The notes below the pieces were generated by a model that saw only the letters and a program-made list of their open reading frames with translations, was not told where the DNA came from and searched no databases. From an uncultured Streptococcus sp. (GTDB taxonomy: Bacteria; Bacillota; Bacilli; Lactobacillales; Streptococcaceae), in assembly GCA_934229725.1 (NCBI GenBank), contig CAKQDX010000013.1, positions 1 through 59,098 of the forward strand: a DNA stretch of 59,098 nt, written 5' to 3'. Each line of letters opens with the position of its first letter. Position 1 is the first letter of the stretch. Below are positions 36,901 through 45,256 of the stretch, piece after piece. The position numbers and the translations under genes were made by a program.

Positions 36901-39900
36901 GTCCAACCGCAACACCAGCTGAGTCAACTGATATTCAAGGTGCCACTCAAACAGGTAAGCCTGAATTCCAAGGTGGAACTGCAAACGTTGATGGCGTTGA
37001 TAAGACAGTAGCGATTAATGAAGCTGTACCAGCTAAATTTGACGATGGTACTACGACGAAGACAGTTCCAAACGTCGGTACTTATACAGTAGCATCAGAT
37101 GGAACAGTAACCTTCGTTCCAGAAAAATCATTTGTCGGCACTGCACCAGCGGTAACCGTTGTCCGTGAAGATATGAACGGAACCAAGGCTTCAGCGACTT
37201 ACACACCGACAGTTACTCCAGTAACACCGACTGCAACACCAGCTGAGTCAACTGATATACAAGGTGCGACTCAAACAGGCAAACCAGTCTTTACTGAAGG
37301 TAACAGCCGTGTGCCAATGAACGATGATGTTCCAGCAACCTTTGATGATGGTACTAAAACTAAGACAGTAGATGGTGTTGGTACATACACTGTAGCATCA
37401 GACGGAACAGTAACCTTTGTTCCTGAGAAATCATTTACTGGTACAGCTCCAGCAGTTACTGTTGTCCGTGAAGATATGAACGGAACGAAAGCTTCTGCGA
37501 CATATACACCGACAGTTACACCAGTTAAGCCGACTGCAGAGCCAGCAACTTCAACTGGTAAGCAAGGTCAAACTCAAACAGGTAAGCCTGAATTTACTGA
37601 AGGTAATAGTCGTGTGCCAATGAACGATAGGGTTGCTGCAACCTTTGATGATGGTACAACAACGAAGACAGTTCCAAACGTTGGTACCTACACTGTAGCA
37701 TCAGATGGAACAGTAACCTTCGTTCCAGAAAAATCATTCACCGGCGAAGCCCCAGCCGTAACAGTTGTTCGTGAAGATAAGAACGGAACCAAAGCTTCAG
37801 CGACTTACACACCAACCGTAACACCAGTAACTCCAACTGCGACTCCAGCAGAATCTACTGGTCCTCAAGGTCTGATTCAAACGGGAACAGTAACCTTCAC
37901 AGAAGGTGATCCGGTTGCCCCAATCAACAAGGATTCTATTACCCTTCTTGATGAAAACGGCCAACCAGCTGCTTCAGTAGATGCCAAATCACCAGCAGGT
38001 GATGTTATTGGTACCTACACCGTTGATAAAGAGACAGGTGTGGTAACTTTCAAACCGACGGATAAATCTTATTCAGGTGACGTCGTTCCTGCGAAAGTGC
38101 AAGCAGCCGATACAAATGGAACAACAGTAGAAACAACTTACACACCTAAGATTACGCCGGTGGTACCTACTGCTGAACCTGCAACATCTACAGATATCCA
38201 AGGAGCCACTCAAACTGGTAAGCCAGTATTTACTGAAGGCGACAGCCGTGTGCCGATGGACGATACCGTTCCTGCAACCTTTGACGATGGTTCAACTACC
38301 AAGACAGTCGATGGTGTTGGTACTTACACAGTAGCCCCAGACGGAACAGTTACCTTCAAGCCACTTCCGACTTATGTTGGAACACCTGAAGGCGTAACCG
38401 TGAAACGTGTTGATAAGAATGGTACGTCAGCAACTGCGACTTACACGCCAACCGTTACTCCAGTAACTCCAACAGCGACACCAGCTGAAACGTCAGGTGT
38501 TCAAGGGGCAACTCAATCTGGCAAGCCTGTCTTCACTGAAGGCGACAGTCGCGTGCCAATGAACGATGCTATTCCAGCAACCTTTGATGACGGTTCTACT
38601 TCTAAGACAGTTGATGGCGTTGGTACTTATACAGTAGCAGCAGACGGAACTGTAACTTTTGTTCCAGACCCAAGCTTCACTGGTACAGCACCATCTGTAA
38701 CCGTCGTTCGTGAAGATAAGAACGGAACCAAAGCCTCTGCGACTTACACACCAACTGTAAATCCAGTTACTCTTACTCCAACAAATAAAGTTTCTGAAGA
38801 CATTCAAAATGTTCCTCAAACAGAGACTCCTACATTTGCTTTGAGTGATGATGAGACTGCTCAAATTACAAGCAAGAAATTGATTGACCCTGTAACAGGT
38901 CAACCGACTGATGAAACAAGTGTGACAGTAGCAGGTGAGGGAACTTACACAATCGATCCGACTACCGGAGCGGTTACCTTCACACCTGAAAAAGACTTTG
39001 TCGGAACTGCTAAAGGTGTAACTGTTCAGGCAACTGCGACAATTACAAATGAAGCTGGTAAGACTTCAACTATTACTTCAGATGCAAGTTACACACCAAC
39101 AGTTGTAGCAGCTGTTCCAACAGCTCAACCAGCTACATCTAAAGATATCCAAGGTGCGACTCAAACCGGTACACCAACCTTCGCAGGTACAACTGTTCAA
39201 GTCAATGGTCAAGATAAAGCAATTACGATTAAAGACAATAGCTACACATTGTTAGACAAAGATGGTAACGAAGTTTCAACGACACCAGGTTATGCGGCAG
39301 ACGGTACAACTGAAATTGGTACTTACTCAATTGATTCAGCCACTGGCCAAGTAACCTTCACACCAACTGATAAATCCTACACAGGTGCTGTGACACCAGT
39401 TAAGGTTCAAGCTGAAAGTTCAAATGGAATTAAAGTTGATACAACTTACACACCTGAAATCGTTCCAGTAAGCCCAACAGCAACACCAGCTGAAACCACT
39501 GATATTCAAGGTGCCACTCAAACAGGTAAACCTGAATTCAAGAGTGGTACAGTAACCGTTGATGGCGTTGAGAAAACAGTAGCCATCAATGAAGCTGTCC
39601 CAGCGACATTTGACGATGGTACAACTACGAAGACAGTTCCAAACGTTGGTACTTATACAGTAGCATCAGACGGAACAGTAACCTTCGTTCCAGAAAAATC
39701 ATTTGTCGGAACTGCACCAGCGGTAACCGTTGTGCGTGAAGACATGAACGGAACCAAGGCTTCTGCGACATATACACCAACTGTAACTCCAGTGACACCG
39801 ACAGCGACACCTGCTGAATCAACTGATATCCAAGGTGCGACTCAAACAGGCAAACCAGTCTTTACTGAAGGCGACAGCCGTGTGCCAATGAACGATGAGG

Positions 39901-42900
39901 TTCCAGCGACCTTTGACGATGGCTCAACTACCAAGACAGTGGATGGCGTTGGTACCTACACAGTAGCATCAGACGGAACAGTAACCTTTGTTCCTGAGAA
40001 ATCATTTACTGGAACAGCTCCAGCAGTAACAGTTGTTCGTGAAGATAAGAACGGCACCAAAGCTTCTGCAACTTACACACCAACAGTAACTCCAGTAACC
40101 CCGACAGCGACACCAGTTGAAACTACTGGTAAGCAAGGTCAAACTCAAACAGGTAAGCCTGAATTTACTGAAGGCGACAGCCGTGTACCAATGAACGATG
40201 ACGTTCCAGCAACATTTGACGATGGCTCAACTACCAAGACAGTGGATGGCGTTGGTACATACACAGTAGCAGCAGACGGAACTGTAACCTTTGTTCCTGA
40301 GAAATCATTCACAGGTAAAGCGCCAGCTGTAACGATTGTTCGTGAAGATAAGAATGGAACTAAGGCTTCAGCGACCTACACACCAACAGTAACTCCAGTA
40401 ACTCCAACTGCAACACCAGCGGAATCTACTGGACCTCAAGGTTTGGTTCAAACTGGAGCTGTAACCTTCACAGAAGGTGATGAAGTATCTCCAATTAACA
40501 AGGATTCGATTACTCTTCTTGATGAAAATGGTCAACCAGCTGCTTCAGTAGATGCGAAGTCACCAGCAGGTGATGTGATCGGTACTTTCACAGTTGACAA
40601 AGAAACTGGTGTTGTGACCTTCACACCAACGGATAAATCCTACTCAGGTGATGTGGTCCCAGTTAAGGTTCAAGCAGCTGATACAAATGGAACTACAGTA
40701 GAAACAACTTATACACCGAAGATTACTCCAGTTGTCCCAACTTCTGAAGATGCAACATCTACAGATATTCAAGGTCAAACACAATCTGGTAAACCAACCT
40801 TCACCGAAGGAAATCCAAATGTTCCAATCGATGAAGATACACCAGCGACCTTCGAAGATGGCTCAACTACGAAGACCATTCCTGGTGAAGGAACTTACAC
40901 TGTTTCTCCAGATGGAACCGTAACCTTCGTACCAGAAAAATCATTCACTGGAACTGCTACAGGCGTAACAGTGAAACGTGTTGATAAGAATGGTACTGAA
41001 ATCACAGCGAAGTACACACCAACTGTGACACCAGTAACTCCAACAGCTGCACCAGCTGAATCAACAGATATTCAAGGTGCGACTCAAACTGGTAAACCAG
41101 TATTTACTGAAGGCGACAGCCGTGTACCAATGAACGATGCTGTTCCTGCAACCTTCGATGATGGTTCAACTACCAAGACAGTTGAAGGCGTTGGTACATA
41201 CACAGTAGCAGCAGACGGAACAGTAACCTTCGTCCCAGAAAAATCATTCGTCGGAACTGCACCAGCGGTAACAGTGGTTCGTGAAGATAAGAACGGAACC
41301 AAAGCTTCTGCGACTTATACACCAACCGTAACACCAATTACACCAACTGCAGAAGATACAACATCTACTGACAAACAAGGTCAAACGCAAACAGGTACAC
41401 CAACCTTCACACCTGGTAATCCAAATGTTCCAATGGATGATGCTACACCTGCAACATTTGAAGATGGTTCAACAACCAAGACCATTCCAGGTGAAGGAAC
41501 TTACACTGTTTCTCCAGATGGAACCGTAACATTTGTTCCAGAAAAATCATTCACTGGAGAAGGTACAGGCGTAACCGTGAAACGTGTCGATAAGAACGGT
41601 ACTCCAGTTACTGCTAAGTACACACCAACAGTAACACCAGTAACTCTAACAGCTACACCAGCTGAATCAGAAGCACCTCAAGGTGTGGTTCAAACTGGAA
41701 CTGTAACCTTCACTGAAGGTGACCCAGTTGCACCAATCGACAAGGATACCATTACTCTTCTTGACGAAAATGGTCAACCAGCAGCATCAGTAGATGCGAA
41801 ATCACCAGCAGGTGATGTGATCGGTACCTTCACCGTTGATAAAGAAACAGGTCTTGTGACCTTCACACCAACGGATAAATCTTACTCAGGTGATGTGGTT
41901 CCAGTTAAGGTTCAAGGTAAAGATACAAACGGAACTGTCGCTGAGACAACTTACACACCGAAGATCACTCCAGTTGTACCAACTGCTGATCCAGCAACAT
42001 CTACAGACATCCAAGGCCAAACACAAACAGGTACGCCAAGCTTCACACCTGGTAACCCTGCAATCCCAATGGATGATGATGTGCCAGCAACCTTTGAAGA
42101 TGGCTCAACAACTAAAGTTATTCCAGGAGAAGGAACTTACACAGTTGCTCCAGATGGAACAGTGACCTTCGTTCCAGAAAAATCATTTACAGGAACAGGT
42201 ACAGGCGTAACGGTCAAACGTGTTGATAAGAACGGTACGCCAGTTACAGCAACTTATACACCAACAGTAACCCCAGTTACACCAACTGCTGAACCAACAA
42301 CATCAACAGGTAAACAAGGTCAAACGCAAACAGGCAAACCAGTCTTCACTGAAGGCGACAGCCGTGTACCAATGAACGATGATGTTCCAGCAACATTTGA
42401 AGATGGTTCAACTACGAAGACAATTCCAGGTGTTGGTACTTACACAGTAGCAGCAGACGGAACTGTTACATTCGTCCCAGAAAAATCATTCGTCGGAACT
42501 GCACCAGCAGTTACTGTTGTTCGTGAAGATAAGAATGGAACCAAAGCTTCTGCAACTTACACACCAACTGTGACTCCTGTGACACCAACAGCAGAATCTG
42601 CAACATCTACAGACATCCAAGGTCAAACACAAAATGGAAAACCAAGCTTCACGCCTGGTAACCCAAGTGTTCCAATGGATGATGATGTACCAGCAACCTT
42701 CGAAGATGGTTCAACTACGAAGACAATTCCAGGCGAAGGAACTTATACTGTTGCTCCGGATGGAACAGTTACCTTCGTACCAGAAAAATCATTCACAGGA
42801 ACTGGAACTGGCGTCACAGTCAAACGTGTGGATAAGAACGGCACACCAGTTACCGCAACTTATACACCAACTGTAACACCAGTAACTCCAACAGCAGAAT

Positions 42901-43724
42901 CTGCAACTTCAATTGGAAACAAGGGTCAAACCCAAACAGGCAAACCAGTCTTCACAGAAGGCGATAGCCGTGTTCCAATGAATGACAAGGTTCCAGCAAC
43001 CTTTGACGATGGTTCAACTACGAAGACCATCCCAGGTGTTGGTACTTACACAGTAGCAGCAGATGGCACTGTAACCTTCACACCAGAAGCTGAATTTACA
43101 GGAACTGCCCCAGCAGTGACAGTGGTTCGTGAAGATGTGAATGGAACCAAAGCCTCTGCAACCTACACACCAACTGTTCGTCCAATCACTAAGTTTGTGG
43201 ACAAAGAAGGTAAGGAAATCCCAGGATATCCAGCTCTTGATGGTGAACAACCAAAAGCTGAGATTTCTGGTTACCGCTTCGTCGAAACCAAGAAATTGCC
43301 AAATGGTGATTTCGAACACGTCTACGAAAAAGTGACAACTTCTTATGTGGACGAAAATGGCACTCCAATTCCAGGTTACCCAACAGAAGAAGGCCAACAA
43401 CCTAAGAAAGACATTCCAGGTTATGAATTTGTGAAGACAGTTGTAGATGAAAATGGTAATACCCAACACATCTACAAGAAGACTGTGACTCCAACACCAG
43501 TACCGGATTCAACACCGACACCAGAGCCACAGCCAACTCCACAAGCAAAACCAGAAGAATCAGTTCTTCCAGAAACAAAAGAAGAAGCAAGCTTCATCAA
43601 TCCAACTGATGAAAATGCTCAACTTCCAAAAACTGGTAGTGAAGATTCAAACCTTGCAATCTTTGGTTTAGCAAGTCTTCTTGCAGGATTTGGACTTTAC
43701 GGCACTAAACGTCGTAAACGCTAA
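30918..43724 (+). CDS. Giant CshA-type fibrillar surface adhesin, LPXTG-anchored
   Basis: A surface protein of about 4,268 residues. It starts with GTG at 30918 behind GGAGG (30904-30908), giving the typical start GKDLFNDRISRFSIRKLNVG; the in-frame ATG at 30900 lies before the Shine-Dalgarno. A YSIRK-type signal peptide (FSIRK at 13-17) is probably cut after Ala41. Then come a Ser/Thr/Ala-rich segment to about 200, the processing-like motif KRRSRRSVG, a CshA-type non-repetitive domain (about 215-560), a GEVED domain ending near 727, about 31 CshA fibril repeats of roughly 108 residues (about 738-4090), two MucBP-like repeats (IPGYP), a Pro-rich wall spanner, LPKTG at 4236-4240, a membrane segment and KRRKR. 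CshA of S. gordonii forms fibrils that bind fibronectin and other microbes. The family is clear; the ligand is unknown. Confidence 0.93.
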   Translation: MGKDLFNDRISRFSIRKLNVGVCSVLLGTLVMVGTASQVSAEETANQVQAGDVTSSTATVSDESSSQTAVAAQASTEVANILSSSEANSQSQAVSTASQTASEMPTTSTSSEATSQAAVSTSETSASSVAFSNSVPSSVNVASSTTGASTTASSLAATSESQASATASEAQNVNIEVAASSSNSLSGGVESPVVEQPVVTAETSGKRRSRRSVGDPNDPNLIGDDVQDATSTPKEEKPGFTTNIKATDLASQISWLDFGDVANWTGTTTTSSGNLALQVGSTYTKEIMPGYVVTIKVKSLKPFQATEIYKKRLEDRGATEAEKATYDPNARNGYVSGATSNDTKAAFNAGEEAKVVAEAQTRWSEIKGEGINTGTKKTTISSEFDGGNIGVQFEVSATFRGKNVKPAVVMADGESANPGELLMFTTNGEGWQQIGEWYKYGNKATKTFIPQDTDNLFGSNPSTNISGMSLYRTNLDQLRRSNQVGPDKKAVAWKYFGSADLTTGGLGTGVFGPNISASAVAVPLVMTKGASEIGLYIVSGGKQSAMFGFFPLDEGDAPASYGKAIHSIATVDGITGNKVNQPYLGHLSPDMDENNALDWFGDDNATTADEGVDQLLPAELKGTTNEMIKMDRTHPGNYTITLEAHTDGAPQANIYGWIDFNQNGTFDEDERSDLATITKDGSVTLRFTKSTTYIDPSVNELGVRVRIAKDAVQIESPTGMAFSGEVEDFRTQVTHPPKGEVKETSGLQGEKQTATVAFTARGLYKYSRTAVAQIDETVAPEIVDNRTGQVVTPGADGYYAVAGQGKYKITANGTSVDVEFIPEDHFLGTADGISIRRTDTNGYDTGWSTKFPDMEANVDTAINTMDGLYIPTVTPKDIEGENKTSTDVQGATQTGTPTFNVVGTNLDGNKITVTPSALYPAKLVDPATGQPTNALSVTVAGEGTYTIDDTTGKVTFVPEPGFTGTANGVTVTLSAPVGRDKDGTIRDEYVKTATAKYTPTVTPITVTPTDKVSADVQNVPQTQTPTFDLSNDKTAQITSKKLVDPATGQPTDDATVTVAGEGSYTIDPTTGAVTFTPEKDFVGTAKGVTVQATATITNANGKTATITSDATYTPTVVAAVPTAQPATSKDIQGATQTGTPTFAGTTVQVNGQDKAITIKDNSYTLLDKDGNEVSTTPAYAADGTTVIGNFTIDPATGQVTFTPTDKSYTGAVTPAKVQAESSNGIKVATTYTPEIVPVSPTATPAESTDIQGATQTGKPEFQGGTANVDGVDKTVAINEAVPAKFDDGTTTKTVPNVGTYTVASDGTVTFVPEKSFVGTAPAVTVVREDMNGTKASATYTPTVTPVKPTADPATSTGKQGQEQTGKPVFTEGNSRVPMNDRVAATFDDGSTTKTVPNVGTYTVASDGTVTFVPEKSFTGEAPAVTVVREDMNGTKASATYTPTVTPVTPTATPAESTGPQGVVQTGTVTFTEGDPVAPIDKNTITLLDENSQPAAAVFAKSPAGVIIGTFTVDKITSVVTFTPSDKSYSGEVVPVKVRAADTNGTTVETTYTPKITPVVPTAEDATSTDIQGATQTGKPTFTEGDSRVPMDDDTPATFEDGSKTKTVDGVGTYTVAADGTVTFKPLPTYVGTPEGVTVKRVDKNGTAVTAKYTPTVTPVVPSATPAVSEDVQGATQTGKPEFTAGNSRVPMNDAVPATFDDGSKTKTVDGVGTYTVATDGTVTFVPEPSFTGTAPAVTVMREDMNGTKASATYTPTVNPVTVTPTNKVSEDVQNVPQTETPTFALSSDKTAQITSKKLVDPTTGQPTDDATVTVAGEGSYTIDPTTGAVTFTPEKDFVGTAKGVTVKATATITNENGKTATITSDATYTPTVVAAVPTAQPATSKDIQGATQTGTPTFAGTTVQVNGQDKAITIKDNSYTLLDKDGNEVSTTPAYAADGTTVIGNFTIDPATGQVTFTPTDKSYTGAVTPAKVQAESSNGIKVATTYTPEIVPVSPTATPAESTDIQGATQTGKPEFQGGTANVDGVDKTVAINEAVPAKFDDGTTTKTVPNVGTYTVASDGTVTFVPEKSFVGTAPAVTVVREDMNGTKASATYTPTVTPVTPTATPAESTDIQGATQTGKPVFTEGNSRVPMNDDVPATFDDGTKTKTVDGVGTYTVASDGTVTFVPEKSFTGTAPAVTVVREDMNGTKASATYTPTVTPVKPTAEPATSTGKQGQTQTGKPEFTEGNSRVPMNDRVAATFDDGTTTKTVPNVGTYTVASDGTVTFVPEKSFTGEAPAVTVVREDKNGTKASATYTPTVTPVTPTATPAESTGPQGLIQTGTVTFTEGDPVAPINKDSITLLDENGQPAASVDAKSPAGDVIGTYTVDKETGVVTFKPTDKSYSGDVVPAKVQAADTNGTTVETTYTPKITPVVPTAEPATSTDIQGATQTGKPVFTEGDSRVPMDDTVPATFDDGSTTKTVDGVGTYTVAPDGTVTFKPLPTYVGTPEGVTVKRVDKNGTSATATYTPTVTPVTPTATPAETSGVQGATQSGKPVFTEGDSRVPMNDAIPATFDDGSTSKTVDGVGTYTVAADGTVTFVPDPSFTGTAPSVTVVREDKNGTKASATYTPTVNPVTLTPTNKVSEDIQNVPQTETPTFALSDDETAQITSKKLIDPVTGQPTDETSVTVAGEGTYTIDPTTGAVTFTPEKDFVGTAKGVTVQATATITNEAGKTSTITSDASYTPTVVAAVPTAQPATSKDIQGATQTGTPTFAGTTVQVNGQDKAITIKDNSYTLLDKDGNEVSTTPGYAADGTTEIGTYSIDSATGQVTFTPTDKSYTGAVTPVKVQAESSNGIKVDTTYTPEIVPVSPTATPAETTDIQGATQTGKPEFKSGTVTVDGVEKTVAINEAVPATFDDGTTTKTVPNVGTYTVASDGTVTFVPEKSFVGTAPAVTVVREDMNGTKASATYTPTVTPVTPTATPAESTDIQGATQTGKPVFTEGDSRVPMNDEVPATFDDGSTTKTVDGVGTYTVASDGTVTFVPEKSFTGTAPAVTVVREDKNGTKASATYTPTVTPVTPTATPVETTGKQGQTQTGKPEFTEGDSRVPMNDDVPATFDDGSTTKTVDGVGTYTVAADGTVTFVPEKSFTGKAPAVTIVREDKNGTKASATYTPTVTPVTPTATPAESTGPQGLVQTGAVTFTEGDEVSPINKDSITLLDENGQPAASVDAKSPAGDVIGTFTVDKETGVVTFTPTDKSYSGDVVPVKVQAADTNGTTVETTYTPKITPVVPTSEDATSTDIQGQTQSGKPTFTEGNPNVPIDEDTPATFEDGSTTKTIPGEGTYTVSPDGTVTFVPEKSFTGTATGVTVKRVDKNGTEITAKYTPTVTPVTPTAAPAESTDIQGATQTGKPVFTEGDSRVPMNDAVPATFDDGSTTKTVEGVGTYTVAADGTVTFVPEKSFVGTAPAVTVVREDKNGTKASATYTPTVTPITPTAEDTTSTDKQGQTQTGTPTFTPGNPNVPMDDATPATFEDGSTTKTIPGEGTYTVSPDGTVTFVPEKSFTGEGTGVTVKRVDKNGTPVTAKYTPTVTPVTLTATPAESEAPQGVVQTGTVTFTEGDPVAPIDKDTITLLDENGQPAASVDAKSPAGDVIGTFTVDKETGLVTFTPTDKSYSGDVVPVKVQGKDTNGTVAETTYTPKITPVVPTADPATSTDIQGQTQTGTPSFTPGNPAIPMDDDVPATFEDGSTTKVIPGEGTYTVAPDGTVTFVPEKSFTGTGTGVTVKRVDKNGTPVTATYTPTVTPVTPTAEPTTSTGKQGQTQTGKPVFTEGDSRVPMNDDVPATFEDGSTTKTIPGVGTYTVAADGTVTFVPEKSFVGTAPAVTVVREDKNGTKASATYTPTVTPVTPTAESATSTDIQGQTQNGKPSFTPGNPSVPMDDDVPATFEDGSTTKTIPGEGTYTVAPDGTVTFVPEKSFTGTGTGVTVKRVDKNGTPVTATYTPTVTPVTPTAESATSIGNKGQTQTGKPVFTEGDSRVPMNDKVPATFDDGSTTKTIPGVGTYTVAADGTVTFTPEAEFTGTAPAVTVVREDVNGTKASATYTPTVRPITKFVDKEGKEIPGYPALDGEQPKAEISGYRFVETKKLPNGDFEHVYEKVTTSYVDENGTPIPGYPTEEGQQPKKDIPGYEFVKTVVDENGNTQHIYKKTVTPTPVPDSTPTPEPQPTPQAKPEESVLPETKEEASFINPTDENAQLPKTGSEDSNLAIFGLASLLAGFGLYGTKRRKR
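34215..34816 (+). repeat. 602-bp perfect direct repeat, copy 1
   Basis: Read line by line, this stretch is identical to 36483-37084, with an offset of 2,268 bp. Differences begin immediately outside both ends (g/a at 34214/36482 and c/t at 34817/37085). Confidence 0.9.
36483..37084 (+). repeat. 602-bp perfect direct repeat, copy 2
   Basis: Identical copy of 34215-34816. The corresponding third block (from about 39055) codes for nearly the same protein but has many synonymous changes, so copies 1 and 2 were duplicated or converted recently. Confidence 0.9.
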
Positions 43725-43772
43725 AATAAGCTTTGTTCGTAAAGATATCAAGGCTTTTCGAAGTCAAAGCAA

Positions 43773-43808
43773 AAATAGCTCTCTTGTCATATGACAGGAG
43801 GGCTATTT
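43773..43808 (+). terminator. Terminator of the fibril-protein gene
   Basis: A 16-bp stem (43773-43788 with 43793-43808, two G-T pairs) with an ATAT loop. The T tract is short. Confidence 0.7.
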
Positions 43809-43900
43809 GTATGCTCTTGTAAGCCATTATTGTAAGTCGTCAAGGTTGACTTTGCCCCCCTAGAAGCGTAAGCTAGAAGTTAAATAAAGGAGGTCTTTCT

Positions 43901-44122
43901 ATGATTGAAGTCACTTATCTAAATACAGCTAAACAAGTAAAACATGTTTCTTATGAAAATTACAATGAGTTTGTCCGAGCGCAGCAGGCCTGTTGGATTG
44001 ATCTTCCAGATTCAACACCAGTAACCAAGGTAACCATTAATGGTCATGATATTGACTTTAAGGGACCTTACGGTGAACTCTATTTCTACATAATGAAGCT
44101 AGACTTAAGTCAATACCAATAA
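43901..44122 (+). CDS. DUF4649-family small protein
   Basis: A 73-residue soluble protein that fits the small streptococcal DUF4649 family of unknown function (MIEVTYLNTAKQVKHVSYEN at the start, GPYGELYFYIMKLDL near the end). AAAGGAGG is upstream of the ATG. In pneumococcus a relative, as I recall, lies beside the same ABC transporter genes that follow here, so the neighbourhood is conserved. It has its own terminator. Confidence 0.8.
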   Translation: MIEVTYLNTAKQVKHVSYENYNEFVRAQQACWIDLPDSTPVTKVTINGHDIDFKGPYGELYFYIMKLDLSQYQ

Positions 44123-44124
44123 AT

Positions 44125-44156
44125 AGAATCGGACATTATGTTCCGGTTCTTTTTTT
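44125..44156 (+). terminator. Terminator of the DUF4649 gene
   Basis: GAATCGGA pairs with TCCGGTTC around an eight-base loop, followed by seven T's. Confidence 0.75.
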
Positions 44157-44185
44157 AACAAGACAATTTTTATAAATTAAGAATA

Positions 44186-44214
44186 TTGCTAATTGACTGA
44201 AAATGACTTACAAT
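44186..44214 (+). promoter_or_regulatory. Promoter of the trpXYZ-type transporter
   Basis: TTGCTA at 44186-44191, a 17-base spacer and TACAAT at 44209-44214. The leader is only about 25 bases, too short for a T-box. Confidence 0.55.
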
Positions 44215-44245
44215 AGAAAAGAAGAATTTATAAAAGGAGATAAAT

Positions 44246-45247
44246 ATGAAAAACAAGCGTTTAATTTGGACTTTGGTTTTCTTAGCTATCTTGACGCTCG
44301 GTTCTATTGGTACAGATCTTTTCAAAAAAGAACATCAAGATGCTAATAGAGTTGTCAAAGTTGGAATCCTCCAGTTCGTAACGCACGAGGCCTTGGATCA
44401 AATTGAAAAAGGTGTCGAAGATGGTCTTAAAGAAGCTGGTTATAAGGGGGATAAGGTTAAAATCACCTTATTAAATGCTGAAGGGGACCAATCTAAAATC
44501 CAAACCATGTCTAAACAATTGGTTAATGACAAGAATGACGTTGTTATCGGTATTGCTACGCCAGCAGCACAAGGGCTAGCGGCAGCTACCAAGGATATTC
44601 CAGTCATTATGGGAGCTATCTCAGACCCTGTTGGGGCCAAATTGGTTAAAAACCTTAAACATCCAGAAGGCAATGTTACAGGTACATCCAATCAAGTGCC
44701 TATTAAACAAACAGTGGAGTTGGTTAAGTCCTTGACGCCAAATGCCAAAACCATTGGTATTCTCTATGCTTCTAGTGAGGATAACTCCAAATCACAGGTT
44801 GAAAGCTTTAAGAAATACGCTGAAAAAGATGGTTTAAATGTGGTTGAATACGCCGTCCCATCAACCAATGAAATCAACACAACCATGTCAGTCATGACTG
44901 GTAAGGTAGATGCTATTTGGACACCTCAGGATAATACCATTGCCTCAGCCTTTTCTACAGTTGTTTCCCAAGCAAACCAAGCTAAGATTCCAGTTTATAC
45001 GACTGTTGATACTATGGTTAAAGAAGGCGGTCTGGCTTCAGTTGCTCAAAGCCAATATGAGCTTGGAAAAGCCACAGCCCGTAGTGCCGTTAAGGTTCTT
45101 AAAGGTAAAAAAGTGAAGGATGTCCCAGTTGATGTGATTGATGATGGAACACCGACCCTCAACCTCAAAGTAGCTCAAGACCTCAACATCACTATCCCTG
45201 AAAATGTGCTTAAGCAGTCAGACATTGCTGTCAAGGCTGATAAATAA
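44246..45247 (+). CDS. trpX: ABC transporter substrate-binding protein, TrpX-like
   Basis: A 333-residue binding protein of the ABC_sub_bind (PF04392) family, which in streptococci is linked to tryptophan uptake. The N-terminal segment (about 7-23) is hydrophobic but contains no Cys, so there is no lipobox; the protein is probably held by an uncleaved anchor or secreted. The domain starts at VKVGILQFVTHEALDQIEKG, and GIATPAAQGLAAATKDIPV lies in the cleft region. AAAAGGAG precedes the ATG. It forms an operon with the permease and ATPase genes. Tryptophan as substrate is inferred from the family. Confidence 0.85.
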   Translation: MKNKRLIWTLVFLAILTLGSIGTDLFKKEHQDANRVVKVGILQFVTHEALDQIEKGVEDGLKEAGYKGDKVKITLLNAEGDQSKIQTMSKQLVNDKNDVVIGIATPAAQGLAAATKDIPVIMGAISDPVGAKLVKNLKHPEGNVTGTSNQVPIKQTVELVKSLTPNAKTIGILYASSEDNSKSQVESFKKYAEKDGLNVVEYAVPSTNEINTTMSVMTGKVDAIWTPQDNTIASAFSTVVSQANQAKIPVYTTVDTMVKEGGLASVAQSQYELGKATARSAVKVLKGKKVKDVPVDVIDDGTPTLNLKVAQDLNITIPENVLKQSDIAVKADK

Positions 45248-45256
45248 GGAGGACTT

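Larger units (their letters stand above)
33131..43188 (+). repeat. Array of about 31 CshA fibril repeats
   Basis: In-frame repeats of about 300-350 bp. A typical unit begins TPTATPAESTDIQGATQTGK, passes through TVDGVGTYTVA-DGTVTFVPE and ends in YTPTVTPV. Several unit types recur in the same order. The type beginning PTNKVSEDVQNVPQTETP occurs three times (near 33935, 36195 and 38765) and each time starts the same series. The offset between the first two series is 2,268 bp (756 codons) and between the next two 2,571 bp (857 codons), so the array grew by block duplication as well as by single units. Confidence 0.85.

Noticed and set aside
34002..38903. Long reading frames on the minus strand inside the fibril gene (for example 36165-36641 and 38493-38903)
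   Set aside because: They recur in each repeat as the antisense of the coding strand, lack ribosome-binding sites and are low-complexity.
33131..43188. Regular repeats that could suggest a CRISPR array or satellite
   Set aside because: The period is about 320 bp, the repeats are translated in frame throughout and they form one surface-protein gene.
44150..44245. T-box for tryptophan before trpX
   Set aside because: The leader after the promoter is only about 25 bases and has no T-box motif.
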